Positions 31,386 to 32,066 of a stretch of DNA of 32,066 nt are shown here, piece by piece. This DNA is from Chloroflexota bacterium. GTDB lineage: Bacteria > Chloroflexota > Anaerolineae > Anaerolineales > UBA11579. The notes beneath the pieces were generated by a model. That model was given only the letters and a program-made list of their open reading frames with translations. It had not been told where the DNA came from and ran no database searches. Numbering within the stretch: the stretch's first letter is position 1; every line of letters begins with the position of its first letter. The stretch covers positions 1 through 32,066 of the forward strand of contig JAMCZK010000012.1 of assembly GCA_023485685.1 (NCBI GenBank), read 5' to 3'. The position numbers and the translations under genes were made by a program.

Positions 31386-32042
31386 CGTTTGGTTTCAGGC
31401 AGCGGGTCGGCTTGGGCTTGCTCGAACGCGGCTGCCACCTGGGTTTTCACTTCGGCTTCGATGTCATTGCGCTGCCGGGCGGTCAGGCGCTTCCCGTGGA
31501 TTTGCACTGGGTCGCGGCTGGCGCGCAGCTTGGCCATCGCCTTCTTGTCGCGCGTGTCATCGCCCTTGGAGTGCGGGCCGAAGCGCACCGTGTGCAGCAC
31601 CAAAGCCCGCGGGCCGCCTTCTTTGCGCAGCATACGAATTTCTTCGCCTGCCGCCGCACTGATTTCTCGAACATCGCTGGTGTCCACCTCGCGGCCATGG
31701 ATGCCGAAGGCGGCAAACCGCGCCGGTATCTGGCCGGCGAGCGCCAGTTCAATCGGTGTGGTCTGCGCGATATGGTTGTTCTCGAGTACGAACAGGATCG
31801 GCGCTTTCCATAGTGAGGCGATGTTCAGGCTCTCGTAGACTACGCCTTCGCCGAGTGCGCCATCGCCAAGAAAAGCAATGGTGATTGCCTTGCTGCCTTT
31901 CGCTTTTTCTGCCAGCGCGGTGCCCACTGCGACAGGCGCCGTGCTGCCTAATATTCCGTTCGAGTAGAAATCCTTCCAATGCAGATGTTGCGAGCCGCCC
32001 AGCCCGCCGCAAACACCGGTAGCTTTTCCCATCAGCTCGGCA
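31367..32042 (-). CDS. 2-oxoacid dehydrogenase E1 component, alpha subunit (partial)
   Basis: The C-terminal ~225 residues of a thiamine-diphosphate-binding E1 alpha subunit; the N-terminal part lies beyond the contig end. The cofactor motif begins FLGDGALGEG and ends in LENN, with YESLNIASLWKAPILFVLENN between. It would form the alpha2beta2 E1 with the beta subunit downstream. The final residues RLAKVE are encoded by a REP palindrome, so the original C-terminus may have been altered. The TGA stop overlaps the transposase ATG. Apparent extra N-terminal residues past 32042 come from adapter and are not real. Confidence 0.88.
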
Positions 32043-32066
32043 AGATCGGAAGAGCACACGTCTGAA
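32043..32066. other. Illumina adapter contamination
   Basis: The last 24 bases begin AGATCGGAAGAGCACACG, the standard TruSeq read-through adapter. They are not genomic. This marks the physical end of the assembled contig. Confidence 0.97.

Noticed and set aside
1-32066. CRISPR array, tRNA or rRNA genes
   Set aside because: No regular spacer-repeat pattern and no cloverleaf or rRNA core sequence was found; the periodic arrays have no unique spacers.

Overview
The window looks like part of a Chloroflexota (Anaerolineae-like) genome recovered from a metagenome. This is inferred from the gene content: rpsO-pnp, a complex I plus F0 cluster, an NBR1-type Ig lipoprotein with a Thr/Pro linker, and a moderately GC-rich sequence. 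The last 24 bases (32043-32066) are Illumina adapter, so the right edge is a contig end and the last gene is cut there.

Layout. 1-6690 is a minus-strand block: a D-2-hydroxyacid dehydrogenase, a lipoprotein, a 1-pyrroline-5-carboxylate dehydrogenase and a TgpA-like membrane transglutaminase. 6884-18658 on the plus strand carries the membrane arm of complex I (nuoA, then after a strong terminator nuoH-J-K-L-M1-M2-N). It is followed, behind its own promoter, by F0 genes (atpI-B-E and a b/delta fusion). The soluble catalytic parts of both machines (NuoB-G and I; F1 alpha, beta, gamma, epsilon) are absent. nuoM1 has an in-frame TGA. murE and a frameshifted membrane-protein gene follow on the plus strand. 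From 22201 everything is on the minus strand: two small membrane proteins, pnp, rpsO, a HEAT-like protein, a LOG-family protein, a beta-class DNA methyltransferase, and an unusual 2-oxoacid-dehydrogenase-like operon (E1 alpha, E1 beta, and a fusion of lipoyl domain, E3-binding domain and NeuD/PglD-type acyltransferase).

Two systems stand out. First, the E1 alpha/E1 beta operon has no normal E2. Its lipoyl-bearing protein carries a left-handed beta-helix acyltransferase where the E2 catalytic core should be, which suggests acyl groups made by E1 are handed directly to an acceptor such as a sugar. Second, a REP/RAYT system is present. A Y1 HUH transposase gene sits inside that operon between E1 alpha and E1 beta, bounded by copies of a palindrome with core CCTTGCGAAGG. 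Inverted pairs of the same palindrome lie at three other sites (17541, 20578, 27546). The palindromes supply the C-terminal codons of three proteins and create an ATGA stop/start overlap linking E1 alpha to the transposase.

Other structure not explained by genes includes degenerate 7-8-nt periodic arrays in three spacers, a 20-bp tandem duplication of the nuoA ribosome-binding site and start codon, mosaic GC-rich repeats between the atp genes and murE, and a structured leader upstream of nuoA. No tRNA, rRNA or CRISPR array was seen.
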